The position numbers were made by a program, and so were the translations under genes. Shown one piece after another: positions 49,101-58,439 of a stretch of DNA of 64,000 nt. Positions within the stretch are counted from its first letter, which is position 1; each line of letters opens with the position of its first letter. This DNA is from Capitulum mitella (lineage: Eukaryota; Arthropoda; Thecostraca; Pollicipedomorpha; Pollicipedidae), in assembly GCA_030062745.1 (NCBI GenBank), contig CP099849.1, positions 3,642,586-3,706,585 of the forward strand. Reading direction: 5' to 3'. The notes beneath the pieces were generated by a model that was not told the DNA's origin, made no database searches, and saw only the letters and a program-made list of their open reading frames with translations.

Positions 49101-50369
49101 GGCGGCAACGGCGGCGGCCCGGCATACCGGACGGGCCGTCGCCTCTGTCCCAAGGCGTCTCTTTGTGCGGGCCGTGACGCCCGGTCGGACGCCCCGCGTC
49201 ACGCAGGTCATCGGCCACGGCGCCGACGGCTCGCACGAGCGAGACAGTCCCGCCGCGCCGGACTCGACGAGGCGTGTCGACTCGCGCCGCGCCCGCCTTC
49301 CGCGAAAACTGCTCCCGGGAGAGGGCGGCGCGACGGCGGGAACGCGGAGTTCGGAGCCACCGACAGAAACAGTGATGGATCGCGCGCGGGTAACGGCAGA
49401 ATGGCCGGCACACGATTGCAGGCCTTTGTTCCCGTCTCGACATACACACAAGCAAACACGGCGATTCCGCTGCAGGCACTCGGCATACACTCACACCACG
49501 CCTCGGCAAACACGAGCGGGATGCATTTCGCAAAGCAAACACGTGACATCGCCGGATCAAATTAATAACGTCACGATGACTTAAAGGGCTCCTGTTACGG
49601 TAACGGAGCAAAAAGGCACGTGGGCGTGACAGAGCCATCTGCGCCGGACCAGATGAGTCAGAAAACAGTCAACGCGAAGCGCCAGCGCCTCACCTTGGCA
49701 GCTCTGGTCCTCCACGTCGGACTCGAAGCCGGGCTTGCAGAGGCAGCCGCCGTCGAGCAGCTCCCACTCGCCGTTGCCCTTGCAGATGTACTTGGGCACC
49801 TTGGCGTCGTCCTGGCGGACGGCGTTGGCCACGCAGCTGCCGCGCGCCGTCTTGATCATGGTCTCCTCGCGGCCGGTCGGTGTGGCCGGAAACAGCGCGA
49901 AGCCGGCCGTCACCTTCGGGCACGTCTGGTAGTAGACGCGCACCGCCAGCAGCGAGATGCAGGCGCCCTGGTCGCGCACGGCGAAGTAGACGCCCTTCTT
50001 GGTGACGGGGATGGAGCGTGTCTCGACGTTGATCACCTGCTGCTGGCTGGAGGAGGCGCGGCCCTGGTCGGCCGCGATCCGGTCGATCAGCCGGTAGCTC
50101 TCCGGCTCCCAGGGCGGCGGCTCGCGCGTCGCCGCGTCGAACTCGTAGTAGAGCAGGCTGAACGTCTCCTTGCAGCTGAGCGCCGTGCCCGGGAACAGCG
50201 AGCAGTCGCGCATCGAGAACTTGAGCTCGATGTATATGCGCTCGGCCTCGCCGCGCTCGATGAACGGCGTCCACAGCCAGTTGTTGACGTTCGGGTAGGC
50301 CACGTCGCAGACGACGTACGACCGCCAGTTGATGCCCTTCTCGAAGTTGGTGAAGCTCTCCTCCACCCA
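18870..50369 (-). CDS. Eph: Eph receptor tyrosine kinase (14 exons, 5' end missing)
   Basis: Single-pass receptor for membrane-bound ephrins, acting in contact-dependent signalling such as axon guidance and tissue boundaries. Fourteen minus-strand exons: 49,694-50,369; 36,145-36,300; 34,964-35,124; 31,372-31,516; 30,438-30,562; 29,570-29,744; 28,247-28,358; 27,773-27,843; 24,715-24,893; 22,578-22,790; 21,935-22,144; 21,470-21,648; 20,826-20,984; 18,870-19,137. All borders are AG/GT and all 13 phase junctions agree, giving 942 residues and TAG. Domains in window numbering: ephrin-binding 1-180, Cys-rich/EGF-like 181-277, FN3 about 278-379 and 380-479, transmembrane 491-514, juxtamembrane 515-570, kinase about 571-840, SAM about 868-930, tail EAYFV. 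Family members usually have about 980-1,050 residues, so only the signal peptide and some 30-60 residues seem absent. Kinase motifs are intact. Confidence 0.97.
19138..20825 (-). other. Eph intron before the SAM exon
   Basis: 1,688-nt intron of moderate GC. Its notable content is the long palindrome at 20,474-20,514. No exon-like sequence was found. Confidence 0.85.
20474..20514. repeat. 41-bp near-perfect palindrome
   Basis: Two 20-bp arms (20,474-20,493 and 20,495-20,514) around one base, with a single mismatch. The core is TGTCCGTGTCCGA facing TCGGACACGGACA. On RNA it would form a very stable hairpin. Confidence 0.9.
20826..20984 (-). CDS. Eph: Eph exon: end of the kinase domain
   Basis: Acceptor CGCCAG|A and donor AATAG|GTGAGC; 159 nt, phase 2 in and out. 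It encodes [20 protein letters not shown] and [20 protein letters not shown] with the RP.F motif of the last kinase helices, then a short linker LRKVAPN. Without splicing the frame would run into a stop just after the donor. Confidence 0.96.
   Translation of the reverse strand, partial: TAGSDGLPRGDAPADAGHLAEGALPQALFHQCSEDPGQPDQLSRHPPQGGAQ
20985..21469 (-). other. Eph intron, kinase C-lobe
   Basis: 485-nt intron; no other feature recognised. Confidence 0.85.
21470..21648 (-). CDS. Eph: Eph exon: activation segment and C-lobe
   Basis: Acceptor TTTTCAG|GGC and donor TACAG|GTGAGG; 179 nt, phase 0 in, phase 2 out. It encodes [40 protein letters not shown] and [27 protein letters not shown] is the tyrosine-kinase P+1 signature. 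Confidence 0.97.
21935..22144 (-). CDS. Eph: Eph exon: catalytic loop and DFG
   Basis: Acceptor GTCGGCAG|GCG and donor CGG|GTGAGC; 210 nt, phase 0 both sides. It encodes [20 protein letters not shown], then [13 protein letters not shown] (catalytic Asp and Asn) and [14 protein letters not shown] (metal-binding Asp), ending EGAYTTR in the activation loop with its conserved Tyr. Confidence 0.97.
22145..22577 (-). other. Eph intron between N-lobe and catalytic-loop exons
   Basis: 433-nt intron; no other feature recognised. Confidence 0.85.
22578..22790 (-). CDS. Eph: Eph exon: kinase N-lobe (VAIK lysine, helix C)
   Basis: Acceptor CCGACAG|ATC and donor AGG|GTGAGC; 213 nt, phase 0 both sides. 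It encodes [20 protein letters not shown], with the ATP-binding Lys in VAIK, then [20 protein letters not shown], with the helix C Glu in LTEASIM, and [20 protein letters not shown]. Residues ITEFMENG include the gatekeeper and hinge. The full N-lobe appears functional. Confidence 0.97.
22791..24714 (-). other. Eph intron between glycine-loop and VAIK exons
   Basis: 1,924-nt intron. A GC-rich core lies at 23,560-23,930. Next to the acceptor lies a degenerate array (22,805-22,905) of CTGACCTG-type units. Confidence 0.85.
22805..22905 (-). repeat. Degenerate ~20-bp array with branch-point-like CTGAC motifs
   Basis: On the minus strand GCTGACCTG recurs three times, next to related CCTGAG/GCCGACCTG units and a nearby GCTGACGTG, ending 15-100 nt before the acceptor at 22,791. 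CTGAC fits the metazoan branch-point consensus, so several branch points could serve this exon. Confidence 0.55.
24715..24893 (-). CDS. Eph: Eph exon: juxtamembrane tyrosines and kinase glycine loop
   Basis: Acceptor GCCGCAG|TG and donor AGG|GTGAGT; 179 nt, phase 1 in, phase 0 out. It encodes [20 protein letters not shown] with both conserved juxtamembrane tyrosines whose phosphorylation relieves kinase inhibition. It then encodes [20 protein letters not shown] and VCRGKLR. The nucleotide-binding loop is GGGEFGDV. Confidence 0.97.
24894..27772 (-). other. Eph intron between 71-nt exon and glycine-loop exon
   Basis: 2,879-nt intron. The stretch 24,905-24,965, close to the acceptor, again carries repeated CTGACC/TCTGACC motifs. 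Several long open frames on both strands in 25,560-27,340 have no family resemblance. Confidence 0.85.
27773..27843 (-). CDS. Eph: Eph exon: 71-nt juxtamembrane exon
   Basis: Found because the transmembrane exon ends in phase 2 while the next kinase-side exon must start in phase 1. Acceptor GTTTGCAG|C (with CTAAC 27 nt upstream) and donor GAAG|GTACGC enclose 71 nt (3n+2), exactly what is required. It encodes [11 protein letters not shown] then [12 protein letters not shown], and joined to the next exon reads [11 protein letters not shown]. The [10 protein letters not shown] motif is what I recall from arthropod Eph proteins. Skipping it would shift the frame. Confidence 0.9.
27844..28246 (-). 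other. Eph intron between transmembrane and 71-nt exons
   Basis: 403-nt intron with a 12-base C-run (minus strand) near its 5' end; no other feature. Confidence 0.85.
28247..28358 (-). CDS. Eph: Eph exon: transmembrane segment
   Basis: Acceptor TCGGCAG|CA and donor AGGAG|GTGAGA; 112 nt, phase 1 in, phase 2 out. It encodes [12 protein letters not shown], then a hydrophobic helix starting [15 protein letters not shown] and ending MAVLFL, then Arg as stop-transfer charge. A C-run (12 G on the plus strand, 28,217-28,228) lies about 20 nt inside the next intron. Confidence 0.93.
28359..29569 (-). other. Eph intron before the transmembrane exon
   Basis: 1,211-nt intron, strongly GC-rich with long spurious open frames on both strands; no exon recognised. 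Confidence 0.85.
29570..29744 (-). CDS. Eph: Eph exon: second half of fibronectin III domain 2
   Basis: Acceptor CCGGCAG|GCG and donor ACGG|GTGAGA; 175 nt, phase 0 in, phase 1 out. It encodes [20 protein letters not shown] then [20 protein letters not shown]. The L...T.Y.F.V.A....G.G..S pattern closes the second FN3 domain just outside the membrane. Confidence 0.95.
29745..30437 (-). other. Eph intron inside FN3 domain 2
   Basis: 693-nt intron with a short CAGCAGCAG-like stretch near 29,950-30,000 and GC-rich sequence; no exon recognised. Confidence 0.85.
30438..30562 (-). CDS. Eph: Eph exon: first half of fibronectin III domain 2
   Basis: Acceptor TCACCAG|TG and donor AAG|GTACGG; 125 nt, phase 1 in, phase 0 out. 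It encodes [20 protein letters not shown] then [20 protein letters not shown], with the W..P and Y.V.Y positions of FN3. Confidence 0.95.
30563..31371 (-). other. Eph intron between FN3 domains, largely tandem repeat
   Basis: 809-nt intron mostly filled by three diverged copies of a ~190-205-bp unit (30,744-31,323) plus a partial fourth reaching the donor. Confidence 0.85.
30744..31368. repeat. Three and a bit diverged ~200-bp tandem copies
   Basis: Units begin near 30,744, 30,932 and 31,118, with a partial start near 31,322. Shared blocks are GACGAACAAATC or similar, GCGCGTGACG, TCTCTGCTTTA, TATAACACC and TTCAGT.CATAGTCCC. The last partial unit ends at the exon donor (31,371), so the array abuts the exon. 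Confidence 0.65.
31372..31516 (-). CDS. Eph: Eph exon: second half of fibronectin III domain 1
   Basis: Acceptor GTCCGCAG|GCG and donor TCAG|GTCAGT; 145 nt, phase 0 in, phase 1 out. It encodes [20 protein letters not shown] then [18 protein letters not shown], including the TGL.P.T.Y.F.V...NGVS core of FN3. NTT is a possible glycosylation site. Splitting FN3 domains into two exons is normal for Eph genes. Confidence 0.95.
31517..34963 (-). other. Eph intron inside FN3 domain 1
   Basis: 3,447-nt intron. It includes GC-rich 32,250-33,480 and the degenerate GACAG-type repeat 33,520-33,890; no exon recognised. Confidence 0.85.
33520..33890. repeat. Degenerate GGACAG-type minisatellite
   Basis: GGACAG, GGCGGACAG, GACAGGTGGACAGG and similar 6-18 base words recur for about 370 bp on the plus strand, purine-rich and irregular. 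It yields open frames in several frames, which are not genes. Confidence 0.7.
34964..35124 (-). CDS. Eph: Eph exon: first half of fibronectin III domain 1
   Basis: Acceptor TTGCAG|AG and donor CAG|GTGAGG; 161 nt, phase 1 in, phase 0 out. It encodes [20 protein letters not shown] followed by [20 protein letters not shown], with the conserved PPS.P start and the W of strand B. The CAQCGG pair is the cysteine motif usual in the first Eph FN3 domain. Confidence 0.95.
35125..36144 (-). other. Eph intron between Cys-rich and FN3 exons
   Basis: 1,020-nt intron, GC-rich from 35,400 on; no exon recognised. Confidence 0.85.
36145..36300 (-). CDS. Eph: Eph exon: cysteine-rich EGF-like region
   Basis: Acceptor TTTCAG|TG and donor ACGC|GTGAGT; 156 nt, phase 1 in and out. 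It encodes [40 protein letters not shown] and DQPC. The spacing of the cysteines fits the Eph GCC2/GCC3 EGF-like module, and NSS is a possible N-glycosylation site. It is separated from the ligand-binding exon by a 13.4-kb intron. Confidence 0.95.
37437..37541. repeat. Three identical 35-bp tandem units
   Basis: The unit starts CGGGCGGCTCTGAGAGCTGC and repeats three times without change. Each contains the perfect small palindrome GCTCTGAGAGC. Identity among copies implies recent duplication. Confidence 0.9.
48276..48320. repeat. GGAACGGCCC decanucleotide repeat
   Basis: About four and a half tandem copies of a 10-bp unit in a GC-rich part of the large intron. Confidence 0.85.
49694..50369 (-). 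CDS. Eph: Eph exon: ephrin-binding domain and first Cys-rich part
   Basis: Acceptor CCGCAG|TGG and donor CAAG|GTGAGG; 676 nt, phase 0 in, phase 1 out. It begins WVEESFTNF and contains [80 protein letters not shown] and GSCVANA, all matching the Ephrin_lbd domain. It then starts the cysteine-rich region with [17 protein letters not shown]. The domain's first strand, usually ending ..LLDTT....W.., must come from an upstream exon. Confidence 0.97.
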
Positions 50370-53300
50370 CTGCGGGAACCGGAGAGGTTCGTTAACGTCG
50401 AGGCCGCGGCAACGGCGATTAATGCGGAGTCAGAGGTAACGCGATAGGTCAAAGCAATGCTGGTCCCTCACCGCCGGGCATCGAGAGCACGCCAGGTTCG
50501 GCGCTGCCTCACGTTTACCATTAAAGGCCATTAGGTCTCGCATCCGTCTGCATCGGTTCAATCTATGCCGTCCAAATCAAACCACTTAGACAGTCCGCCT
50601 CGTCCGTGCTGTTAAGCTCAGCTCGGCACACAACTGTTTTGTCCGCAGACAAAAACCGGCTCCATTTGGCTCCCAATAACGACTGCCGCTCCGGCCGATC
50701 GCCGCGCGCGGCATCGGCGTCTCGGAAACGATTCCCGTGTCCGCCCGCCGCGCGTCAGCCCGCCGATCGGACGCCCTCATATCGACGTCACCTGTCGTCA
50801 CTGACGGCCGTCGCCGCCGGCAACCGACGGCGGGGCCGACGCGCCAACGGGGACGCCCCGACGGCCGTCGATGCGGCGGCAATTTTCGCTGGACCCCGGT
50901 CAAAGGCCGTCCGACAGCCGCCGTCGGCGGAGTCGGGATGCCCGCTGCACGGGCGGCCGAGTCCCGCCGCGCCGCGCCGCGGGCCGCTTTGAAATGGGGT
51001 TTATTGCAGTCGTAAAATCGGAGAAAGATAGTTTGACGATGAAGAGTGGATGTAAGCCGCCGTGTGATTGGGGTTATGCGACACGTTTCACAAATAAAGG
51101 GAATTTCCGGGCATGAACGTCGAGTTAACCCTGGGAAGACGGGACGCGGGCCGGCAAATTTTGTTTTACATTACGGGTTGAGTGTTTGTAGAAGTAGTCA
51201 CGGGCCTTGTACGGCATGCTACAGTTTTGTTTAATTTGATCCAAGGACGTTTCGTGACAGTGCGTTGTATGCACGAGCCTAAATTAAGAGCTACCGGCAC
51301 AAATATGCCTAACGACCAAGGAGCAGTTCGTCCAGCGATTTCATCGCACTGCATTTCGGAGATTTTTCCCACTTGGTCCAAGGCCACGTGATCTGATGTC
51401 ATCCCAGTAATTGGAAATCTACGTAATTACCAAACGTAATAAGATTCACACATTCAGACGGCCGGTTTGAGCCCATGACTTCAGGCGAAACTCACAGGAA
51501 AACCGTCAATCTCGTTCAAAAACCAATCGGATCACGCCACCTGATCAGTTCGCCGCTTTGTTAAACTGTGTATAGTAAAACTCCCCAAACTGCGCACAAT
51601 ACCAAAGCCGCAGTGTTTGGGGGAAACAGCGCGATGTCACCATCACAAAATACGCCATCAGTCACCGGAACAGTCTGCATCAGATAGAAACCGCCTGCTG
51701 GCCGGATAAAACGTCCGCTCGCATTTTGTGAAAAGCCTAATGAACGGATCCGATCGAGCCAGACAGGCCCTCTGGCATATTCAGCACGCGCACCATTCTC
51801 CGAGGCTGGACCGCGCCGCCGACGAGCCTGAAAGGCGGTGAGCCTGCCGGCGGGCGGCGTCGGGGGCCGGCGCCGCATACGGGCCCGCCTCGAGCCTGTC
51901 AGAACTGAACAATATCAGTCTTTAATCAGAGTTATGGGCGGTCGGCCCCCTCTCAATATCAGCCGGCGGTAATTTATCGGGCGCGGAGGAGCGTCGCGTT
52001 AAATTGTCCCCGCTAACGAGCGACAAACCCCGGCGTCCGAGGCCCGCCTCCCGTGTCGGCCGGCGCACCGCATCAGCGCGGCGTGACTCAGCGCCGGCCC
52101 TCCGCTCCCCGGCGGGCCATCTTTTCAGCGGCCCCCGGCAATCGGCGCCCGAGGCGCCGTCTCCCCCCGGCGGCCGCCTATCTGCCGCCGGCGATCGCGG
52201 GCGCGACGTAATCCGGTTGCCGTATGCGCGGCGCCCCTTTATTCGGCTAAAAGCCCCGGGGACGCTTTGGTGCGGCGGCCAGGCCGCGGCGGCCGCCGGG
52301 ACGCGGCGCCCGCTCGCCGCTGGCAGCCGTCCCGCCGCTAATGAGCCGGCGACCCGGTCGGCCGGCGCCGCCGCGACAGCCGCACGCCCCCGCCTGGCCG
52401 CGGCGGCCGCGGCGAGCACCCGCCCGCCCCCTGCCCTGCACGTGCCAACAGAATGGCGCCCGGCGAAGCGCCAAGAGGGGTGCACGTGTGCGTATACTCG
52501 CCGGCCGTCGTCGGCGCGCGGACCGACCGCATAATGATGGTTTGATTGCGAAGAGCCATCGATCCCGCGGCGGCCTCTTGGTCGCGCCGAGGCGCCGGAC
52601 CGCGGGCTGTCCTGTGAGGTGCTCAGCGTCATGTGGAGTGTGCCCACACAGGGGAGCAAACGCCGACCGGCGCTCCGGCCCCTCGGCGTGCAATTAGTGA
52701 TTTCATAACGACCAATTTGTGTTGGTGCATCGATTTTGGCTCCCCACAGGCGCACCGCATTCAGTGTTGGCGGGGAGGCGGGCCCAATCGATGGGAGTCT
52801 ACTTTGCGGTCGTCTGTGGCCTCCGGGCGAGTTCATTCTTCGGAGAAAATTCGATTCCGCACGAAACGATTGGTCCAAGGAAAAGCGATAAAGTGTTCAA
52901 ACGCAACCAAAAAAAGCAATTGATAAAAAGCTGACGTGATTAGGGGATGAGGTCCTGTAACACATTTACTGCCGAAAAACGCAGACTGTCACGACAGTCT
53001 TTTCGATATTATCTCAAAGTGCACAATCTTCTTAATGCGGTTCACATACCACTTTTTATCACAGTCGAAGGACGGTGATTAATGTCAAACAAACTGCCCT
53101 ATAAATCTCCACAATTACGCAAGGCCCACGGCTGTTTTTGGGGATAAGAAAACTTTCGAAACGATAACAATCGGGGTGCACGTACAACCGTGTTACAAAG
53201 GATACATTCAGGTCCGATCTTAATCGCGATCAGTCTACGCCCGTCTAGATAATAACAAAACCGGCAAATATCTGTGAAGTCATTTAACTGCCGTCATCAA

Positions 53301-53922
53301 GCCAGTAACGCTCCCACCGCTTATTCATCCCATCCAAGCCTTCCATCTCTTGTTTTCAGCCAGTGGGCACACTCTCAACGGGGTCACCTGCAGCCAGCCT
53401 CCCCGGCCGTACCGGCCGCCGCCGGCAGACGCGCCGCCCCGCCCGGCGGCGCGCGTGCATCACGCAGCTCCGGTGCGTGCAGGGCCGGCGGCAGACGCAG
53501 AGCGCGCGCTCTCTGGCCGCCGCTGACAAATGGCCCGCGTCGGACGGAGGCGGCGGCGACCGCTGCAGACCGCACCGCTCTAGCCAGCGACTCTGCGGCC
53601 AGCACCGGCGCCTGCGCGCCGGAAACGCCGCGCAGCGAATCCGGCACACCGGCCGCGTTTGTCAGAGATAATGGCGCTCCAATAAAATGGTAAATAAAGC
53701 GGCCGGCGCTGGCGGGTCGTGAGAGGTCAGCGCCTCCGACGTAACTCACAATTATCAAACCATTGGCTCTTGCAGCCGAGTCGGCTCAGCGAACAATGTT
53801 ACGCCGAGCGGCGCGAATACGCCGGCGCGTTGCCGCTACGTGCTCCGCATCGGCAACCCAGTGCGCCAGAAACGCCGTGCGTGCGTTTCGGTCTTGGCTG
53901 GTGCATGCGCCGATAACTCCAG

Positions 53923-53948
53923 TGACGTCACCGCGCCCAGTGACGTCA
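53923..53948. promoter_or_regulatory. Two perfect CRE sites 18 bp apart
   Basis: TGACGTCA at 53,923-53,930 and 53,941-53,948, each inside CAGTGACGTCAC. The full palindrome is the CREB/ATF consensus. A third lies at 55,005-55,012. Function is inference. Confidence 0.5.
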
Positions 53949-55004
53949 CACGTTTCCAGCGGCGTGCAGCATCCGCTGGCTCGAGATGCTCGCTCGGCCC
54001 TATCGCGGCCGTTCATCTTGTTATACCCAATTAAAATGCAGGAATATTTCCTGAGGCCCTCAAATTACCTGGCTATTAATATCGAAAAGGCAGGCGGGTT
54101 AACCAAGGGCCAATTACGGTATTAAATAATCTGGGTGCAAGGCTGCACCCCGGTGCAACCCTGCCGGAGCGGCGGCGGCGGCGGCGGCAGCGGCCGCTGC
54201 TCCTCTCGTCTGCCCGCCGCCGACCTGTCGCTTCTGGGGCGCGCCAATCAGCGGCGGCCAGAAGCGGGTCGCCGGACCGCTGGACGTCTAACGACCCGGC
54301 GGTCCGCCGGAGCGCCGCCGCCGCGCGGCGCCGGCGTCCAGGTCAGGTCGCGTGACGGGCGGGCGGCGGGTCACGCGCCGCGCCGCTTTTGCCGCGCCGG
54401 CGGCGGCAAAAAGCGGCGCGGCGCGGCCGCTTTGCATACAATGCCGGGGACACGGCCGGCTGTCGTGTCCGCCGTCCGGCCGGGCGTGCGCCTCCCGGCC
54501 GCCGCCCGGCCGCCCGGAAAGGGCATGGGCGCCGCCGCGCCGCGCGCGTCCGGCCGACTAATGCCCGCGTGGAGGGCCGGACGGTGTTTGCCGTGCCGGT
54601 CGTAAGAGCGCTATCTATTTCCTCCGTGTGTGCAGAGCGGCCGGGCAGTGGCGGTCGCGCCGTGCGCGCCGCGTCGGGCCAACACACTCGGCGGGTAATT
54701 GGTTATGGTGCCCGGAAATGGAGTGGCCGCAGTGTCGCCGCGGCCGGTCGGCGCGGTTCCCGCCGGCGCGTGCATGCGTGCCGGCGCGGAGCCGGCGTGC
54801 CGTGCGACGCGCCCGGCACGCCGGACGTCCAGTCGGCCCAATCCAGCAGGCAGGCCCGGCTCAGGCCCGGGCCGTCGGGCGCATGAGGCGACGCGAGTTC
54901 GCGGCCGCCGACACGGAGTGCGTCCCGCGTCGGCGCCGGCCACGCCCGGCCGGCCCGTCTCCGCGCCGGGCGGCGGCCGCGGCCGCGCCGGTATGCCGCC
55001 GCCG

Positions 55005-55012
55005 TGACGTCA
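55005..55012. promoter_or_regulatory. Third perfect CRE site
   Basis: TGACGTCA within CCGTGACGTCACGG, a CpG-rich context that also has CCAAT motifs at about 54,244, 55,082 and 55,098. Confidence 0.45.
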
Positions 55013-58000
55013 CGGCCGGGGTGTCGGCCGACCGACCCCGGTGCCGTTACGTTACGAGCGGCGGCGCGGCGGACCGGTGCGGCCAATCGAGCCGACCCAA
55101 TGGCCGCCCGCAGCCGGCCCGCATTCGCTAATTCATCCGTATTTTGATTACCGCCGACATTAGGCCACTTAGTTGCAGCGCTATCAAGCTGAGCTATGGG
55201 TCTCTCGGGCCGGCAACATGGCATAACGGCGTAAGTTACGTCTCTGATAATCTCCGGCATGGAGACCTCGGCATGCCTCCTCCCCGACCCGGGCGGGCAT
55301 TGGTATTCTCGTGGCCCGGGGCCGAAACCCAGCGCTTATCTGCACCGCACTCCATCACCGAGCCGACACCAGAAGCCCTGTCCGATGGCGACAGCTGAAT
55401 CGCGTGCCTTGTACGGGGCCTTTATCTGTATGCATCCGCTTTGGATCAGTCGATAAGTTCCTGGTCCAGCAACGCTGCACGACACACGTAATTAAAAACG
55501 GTAGCGGGCACGAAACACTAAGAAAACATTTCATTGGCGGCTTCGTTGCGACGTTAAGTACACCAACATGAAATTGCAATTTTCTGCAACCTAATAAGGC
55601 TAACGAACACCATCTTGGACAAAGGTCTCCATTTTGAATTACTCAGATCTCGTTCCAAGTTTCGTAACTAGAACCAGTTGTGTAAAAAAGCACACCGTGA
55701 TGAGTAATGTCATGTTTAGGAAAAAAATTAAATATGCTTAAGTAATGACCCAAACCTAAGCCTTTTTCAAACCGGCCAACAGGGTTAACCGTTTGCCGAT
55801 TTCAGATACAGTTATCGCTGATATAACAGCAACTGACCCGTTCAAAAAGACTCAGCACACTGAAAGTCCAGAACTTTCCCGAAAACTGTCCCAAAAACGC
55901 CGGTATAATACGGGCTGGAGAACTAATTCCGAGGCTTTTCAGGAGTGCGAATTTCAGTAGGTTGCGAAATCTTTTGATCCCCGAGCGGAAGCAGAAAAAT
56001 GAGAAGAAAAGAAGAAAGGAAGTAATCAGAAAATGGAAGCTGGGTCCTAATCACACTTGGCTTTGCATAGTGCTTTCACACAAAACCCGACGAATAAGAC
56101 AGGGAGGGAGCGAAGCCATTGTATTCGGCAATGATATTAAACTTTTCTGTTTTGAAGCCAACTAAAGGCACCACCTTCGCCGTTTCTTTGTTGTATAAGG
56201 GCTTAATCCTCAGTCGGAAGCCGTTCATTTGAAGTACGGGTGTCGGTGTGGGCGTCATTTTTGTATCAGTTTGAAAAAAGAAGGGTTGTTTTTCCCAAGC
56301 GTCACATGAATTGGTGTTGCAAAAAGTGTGCGGGGCAGCTTGTTGCAATACACTGGAAAGTTCTGTCAGCAAATACTCGATCACCGTCAGCCAGGTGGAA
56401 GTGCTATTTCCTTTGCACAGTACGTAAATACCTCAGTGACGGGAATGAATCAAACATTGACACGACAAACACGTGGTCCGTGTGGCGTCATAATTCCTCA
56501 GTCACTAGAAGCCCGCGTCTTAGCTTCAAAAGGAGCTGCATTATCACCCGAAAGCGTTTTACAAACACTGCGCCCAGAAACACGTCGTCTACGTCACAGG
56601 TCTGGAGATTAATATCCATTTGACTACGGCAGGATGATGGTCTTTATACAAAAGCGGACCGGGTCAGGCGCTGCCACGTGAGCCTGGTGCCGGATCTCGC
56701 CCGCAGTAAAGTGATCCACTTCTCGCCATGTCCGCCTTCGCAGCGGGCTGTCGAGCGCAAGTGTCTCGACGTGCGGGCAGGTAGGGATGCACGTCCTTTT
56801 AATTAAGACCATCCTGTACGCTCCGTTTGCCCTGTATGTCAACATGATGGGATTGGGCGACTTGATGAAATGAGTCGGCGACGAAACTGGTGCAACAGAT
56901 TGTCCCAGCACGGCAACGGGTTCCGCACATCTTACATAGCCTATTCAAATGGCGAGACTTTGCCTTGGATTTGTCATTTTTCGTTAAATAATACATAAAC
57001 CGAATCCAATAAATTAATGACAAATGTCAATTCTGAACACAAACATCGATGCCAGGAAAGGGCCTCTCCGTCCGTTGCGTCGAAGTGCGACCTTCTCCGT
57101 GTCAGCACCATCTTAATCAGCGATGAAGAAAGCCTCTCCATCCGGCACCTCATTTCGATCAAAAACAACCCCAAAATGGCATATCCATGGCAAGCGGGTG
57201 CACCGCCACGCACCTCCATTGCCCAGACGGAGAGGGTCTCCTCAGCAGGCGTTTCTCCTGACGCTGGACGGGTCCCGGACCCGGCGAGCAGCTCAGGAAT
57301 GCGACCTGCGTGTCTGCCGCGCATGTGGGCCGCGCCCTCGCCGCGGACCGCGCCGCCGCCGCTGGGCCAGGTCACCGGCAGCGCGGTGACGGCACGTTCC
57401 GTTACGGAGCAGCGCGCTTCGTCTGAGGAGGAGGAGCGAGACGCAGGCGCCGGTGATCCCCGCCTGGCCGCCCGCCTGCTCCCGTCGAGCACGGCGTCGC
57501 CGGCGAGACTGGGACGACAATGAGACAGGTCCGTCCGCCCGTTCTCATCGCGCGTGGGGTCGGCCGGGGCTCGCGGAACTGGGGCGGTCAGCGTCCCGGC
57601 CGAGGCGGCGCCGGCCTCCGCGCGGCCGCCGTCCTACCTCACGGGCCGATAATAGGGCGGTAATGGGTCCCCCGGCCGCGCATCCGGCGCCCGCTCCCGC
57701 CAGGTTAATCGGCGCCGCATGCCCGCGGGACCGGGCAGAAATGATGGCCGCCCGCCCGGCCCGACCCGCGTCCGGAGGAGCCCGACCCTCGGCCAGAGGC
57801 GGCCGAACCTCGGCAGAGGTGCCGGACCTTCGTCCACAGGCAGCCGACCTCGTCCAGAGGCCGGTCAGCCGTCAATGAACCGGACCAGACCGATTTGGCC
57901 GCGGCGGGGCCATGAACCCCCGGACAAGGCCGCGCGGCTACCTCCGGGAGCGATACATCAAAGCGAAGACCGGCAGAAGCAGCCCCGAAGACGGCCCCGC

Positions 58001-58439
58001 TCACCGAGCAGGCGCCGGAACGTCTGCTCCTAAAGGTCGGGTCGCCGCGCACCCCTCGGCGGCCGACCCTCACGCATCGGCCGAGCCCGGCGCCGACCTC
58101 GGCGCGGCGCCGGCCGGCGTCATTACGGCCGCCGCAATGGCCGCGGTCGGCGGCCGGCAGCTGCCCCGACCGCCGGGACTCCTTTGAGTCGGCCGGCCAT
58201 CGGTCATATTTGTCAGCCGTCGGCGGCCGTTCCCAGCGTCGGAGAGCGGCCGGCCGGCCGGGGGCGCCCCGAGAGCGAGCCGGCCGGCCGTCAGCGGCGT
58301 AATTCGGACGTTTAGGGCCGCGCCGGCCGGCCGGACGGCAAATTTTCGCCGCCGGATCACGGTGATCACGGCCGCCGGCCGAAAGGTGAATAAACAAAGG
58401 GCGGCGAGGACGGAGATAATTCGCGTGGCCCCGTCAGCG

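Larger units (their letters stand above)
36301..49693 (-). other. 13.4-kb GC/CpG-rich Eph intron
   Basis: The largest complete intron in the window. It is dominated by CCGGCC/GCCGGC words with CpG not depleted. Scattered through it are short AT-rich words such as TAATTA, CAATTA, TTTATT, CATAAA and GATAA that resemble homeodomain and GATA sites. It includes several short tandem repeats. Long open frames occur on both strands simultaneously and show no recognised domain. I see no nested gene. Confidence 0.75.

Noticed and set aside
48744-49638. Long open frames on both strands (269-273 codons)
   Set aside because: Same GC-composition pattern, no family similarity, and one of them merely runs up to the Eph exon.
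49620-50447. 275-codon plus-strand open frame opposite the ephrin-binding exon
   Set aside because: It is the antisense shadow of a highly biased coding exon; the minus-strand frame matches a known domain.
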